Source: Clostridiales bacterium
GTDB taxonomy: Bacteria > Bacillota > Clostridia > Christensenellales > UBA1750
Reading direction: 5' to 3'
DNA length: 41,948 nucleotides
NCBI GenBank assembly: GCA_015056005.1
Contig: SVHB01000012.1
Coordinates: forward strand, 1 to 41,948
A model generated the notes under the pieces. That model searched no databases. It was not told the origin of the DNA and saw only the letters and a program-made list of their open reading frames with translations. Positions 39,954 to 41,948 of this stretch are shown here, one piece after another (within the stretch, counting starts at the first letter, position 1; every line of letters begins with the position of its first letter). Both the position numbers and the translations under genes were made by a program.

Positions 39954-41948
39954 ATGGCAAAAGTTAAAGGGTTGGATTTTGCAAAGGAGCTTCAGAACAT
40001 GGCGCAGGACCTGGCAAACCAGGTGTCTCATTCCGTGGGCAAAGCCCAGGATTACGCTGCTCAGCTCTCCAAAATGGAGATAAAGCTCGTACAGAAAGAG
40101 GTGCGTCAGGCTCAGCAGGCTGCCGAGGCTGAAATGATCGAGCTTGAGAAAGCCCGCGCTTCCGCTGCCGCCGCTGCCGCAGAAGCATTTGAGCAGGCTG
40201 ACATTTCCAGACCGGGCAATGTTACCCGCGATGAAGAGCCGGCTGCAACTCCTGAACCGACAGTTGAACCCGCCGAGAAAAAGGCTGAACCTACGGAAGA
40301 AAAAACCGAGATAAAGGCCGAGATAAATACAGAGGAGCCTATGGAAAGCAAGAGCGTTTCCCACAAAACAGAAGAAAAAGTAACCGCACCTGCATTAGAA
40401 AAGCCCGCTAAGGAAGAGGTCAAGGAAGTCAAAGCCGAAGTTAAAGCCGAGGCTAAGACCGAGGTCAAGGCAGAAGCAAAGCCCGAAGCAAACAAGAAGG
40501 CAGAGCCCCAGCAGGCCGCAAAGCCCGCCGCTCCCGCAGGCAGAGATTTCTTGAAAGCAAACCGTCCTCCCATGCCCAAGAACATGGCGGCATTTGCAAA
40601 TCAGAAGCCTCAGCAGCAGGGCAACCGTCCCTTCCAGCCCAGGAACAATCAGCAGGGCGAAAACAAGGGTCAGTGGCAGCAGCGTCCCGGCAATATGGGC
40701 GACAGGCAGGGCCAGGGTCAGGGCGGCAATCGTCCCTTCCAGCAAAGAAACAATCAGGCCGGTCAGCAGCAGGGCGGCAACCGTCCCTTCCAGCCTAGGA
40801 ACAATCAGGGCGGCGGCAAGGACAACTTCCAGGATAAGGACAGACCTCAGACCCCCAGGTTCACTCCCAAGCCCAAGCCTCAGGCTCCCGACATCATCCC
40901 CGTTATGGAGAAGGAAAGGGTATCCAATTACGATCCCAACAAGAACTCCTATCAGCGCGTTTACGATGTCGAGCGCAAGGCTCCCAAGGCAAAGAAGGAT
41001 GTTTTCAAGGAAAACATCGCAAAATCCGGCGGTCTGGACGACGAGCAGAGATTCAGAAAGCAGCGCTCCGGCAAAAAGCAGGATAAGGCTCAGACAAAGA
41101 TCGAAACCGTCAAGATCGATCATGCAGTCATGACCACCGAAATGATCACCGTCAAGGATCTTACCGAAAAGCTCGGCAAGCCCGCGGGCGAGATCATAAA
41201 GAGGCTGTTCATGCTGGGCATCATGGCCACCATCAACAACGAGATTGACTTCGATACCGCAAACCTTGTTGCACAGGAATTCGATATCGAGCTTGAATAC
41301 AAGCCCGGCAAGACCCTCGACGAGACCATCACCGAGGCTGCCGACAGCGTGGATAACGAGGAAGACCTCATCATCCGTCCTCCGGTCGTAACCATCATGG
41401 GTCATGTTGACCACGGTAAGACCTCTCTGCTTGACAAGATCCGTTCCACCTCCGTTACCAAGACCGAGGCGGGCGGCATCACCCAGCACATCGGTGCATA
41501 CACCGTAATGTGCGACGGCAGGCAGATCACCTTCCTTGACACCCCCGGTCACGAGGCGTTCACCACCATGCGTGCCCGCGGCGCGCAGACCACCGACATC
41601 GCCATCCTCGTTGTTGCTGCAGATGACGGTATCATGCCCCAGACCGTTGAATCCATCAACCATGCAAAGGCTGCAAACGTTCCGATCATCGTTGCGGTCA
41701 ACAAGATGGATAAACCCACCGCAAACCCCGACAAGATCATGCAGCAGCTCACCGAATACGAGCTCGTTCCCGAAGAATGGGGCGGCAGCACCATCGTTAC
41801 CAAGGTCTCCGCGCTCACCGGCGACGGCATCGATAACCTGCTTGAAATGATCCTGCTGGTAGCGGATGTTAACGAATACAAGGCCAACCCCAACCGTCAG
41901 GCAAAGGGCGTCATCATCGAAGCCAAGCTCGACAAGGGCCGCGGCCCC
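39954..41948 (+). CDS. infB: Translation initiation factor IF-2, 3' end cut by the window
   Basis: IF-2 is the GTPase that brings initiator tRNA to the ribosome. The 665 codons present cover the long N-terminal region and the G domain: G1 GHVDHGKT (483-490), G3 DTPGH (529-533) and G4 NKMD (583-586). About 470 residues precede the G domain. They consist of a helical start, an Ala/Glu/Lys-rich stretch with repeated EVKAEAK-like units, and a Gly/Gln/Asn-rich part with three near copies of [11 protein letters not shown] (from residues 223, 258 and 275). Such linkers vary freely between species. AAGGAG lies 12 bases before the ATG, a rather long spacing. The C-terminal domains II-IV lie mostly beyond the window. 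Confidence 0.96.
   Translation, partial: MAKVKGLDFAKELQNMAQDLANQVSHSVGKAQDYAAQLSKMEIKLVQKEVRQAQQAAEAEMIELEKARASAAAAAAEAFEQADISRPGNVTRDEEPAATPEPTVEPAEKKAEPTEEKTEIKAEINTEEPMESKSVSHKTEEKVTAPALEKPAKEEVKEVKAEVKAEAKTEVKAEAKPEANKKAEPQQAAKPAAPAGRDFLKANRPPMPKNMAAFANQKPQQQGNRPFQPRNNQQGENKGQWQQRPGNMGDRQGQGQGGNRPFQQRNNQAGQQQGGNRPFQPRNNQGGGKDNFQDKDRPQTPRFTPKPKPQAPDIIPVMEKERVSNYDPNKNSYQRVYDVERKAPKAKKDVFKENIAKSGGLDDEQRFRKQRSGKKQDKAQTKIETVKIDHAVMTTEMITVKDLTEKLGKPAGEIIKRLFMLGIMATINNEIDFDTANLVAQEFDIELEYKPGKTLDETITEAADSVDNEEDLIIRPPVVTIMGHVDHGKTSLLDKIRSTSVTKTEAGGITQHIGAYTVMCDGRQITFLDTPGHEAFTTMRARGAQTTDIAILVVAADDGIMPQTVESINHAKAANVPIIVAVNKMDKPTANPDKIMQQLTEYELVPEEWGGSTIVTKVSALTGDGIDNLLEMILLVADVNEYKANPNRQAKGVIIEAKLDKGRGP

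Noticed and set aside
40395-41663. Open frame of 422 codons antisense to infB
   Set aside because: It is a shadow of the codon bias of IF-2, with low-complexity Leu/Gly runs.

Overview
The window looks like a chromosome segment of a gut-type anaerobic Clostridia member (Bacillota). I infer this from gene content and gene order, not from a database match. The markers are the rimP-nusA-rnpM-ylxQ-infB order, the yybS-rplI-lonC-dnaB order, rplM-rpsI, a type III glutamine synthetase, a pyrophosphate-dependent phosphofructokinase, a yabE-like gene next to rsmA, near-consensus sigma-A promoters (TTGACA-N17-TATAAT) and frequent TTG/GTG starts.

Layout. 1-420: end of a glycosyltransferase gene, then a probable mobile-element boundary lying in a low-molecular-weight tyrosine phosphatase gene that is cut to its first 16 codons. 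427-4275: TetR regulator divergent from a GPH-type sugar symporter and a GH79/heparanase-like glycosidase, with an operator-like palindrome between them. 4340-9136: a large esterase on the minus strand, a PQ-loop-like membrane protein plus alpha/beta hydrolase, and PPi-phosphofructokinase. 9258-12160: small minus-strand genes (three GNAT acetyltransferases, one VOC protein, one exported protein) and a broken tyrosine integrase next to rpsI. 12207-17500: rplM-rpsI and the yybS-rplI-lonC-dnaB operon, both on the minus strand. 17585-24643: a Cys/His-rich protein, sugar nucleotidyltransferase, lonA, a GNAT, engB with a long basic tail, and a YqhD-like alcohol dehydrogenase. 25109-27580: MtaA/UroD-like protein with a hotdog thioesterase, tRNA-Leu(GAG), and a YgjV-like membrane protein. 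28331-32372: minus-strand unit of a MecA-like penicillin-binding lipoprotein, a PlsC-like acyltransferase with a zinc ribbon, and an unknown protein. 32475-34899: G5/3D-domain protein and rsmA. 35272-37359: glnN. 37688 to the end: rimP-nusA-rnpM-ylxQ-infB, with infB cut by the window edge.

The most unusual content is intergenic. At least four copies of one composite hairpin element (22122-22343, 24651-24966, 27660-28323, 34909-35198), plus a divergent relative at 21170-21312, sit between genes. They share a G-tract start, three stem-loops in fixed order, conserved linkers and a tail of short hairpins. Stems differ between copies but the differences are compensatory, so pairing is kept. Separate tandem hairpin arrays with fixed spacers (GCGATAT at 21908-21988; ATGATAT at 26695-26834) look related in design. 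I do not recognise this element as a named family, and it is the best candidate here for something undescribed.
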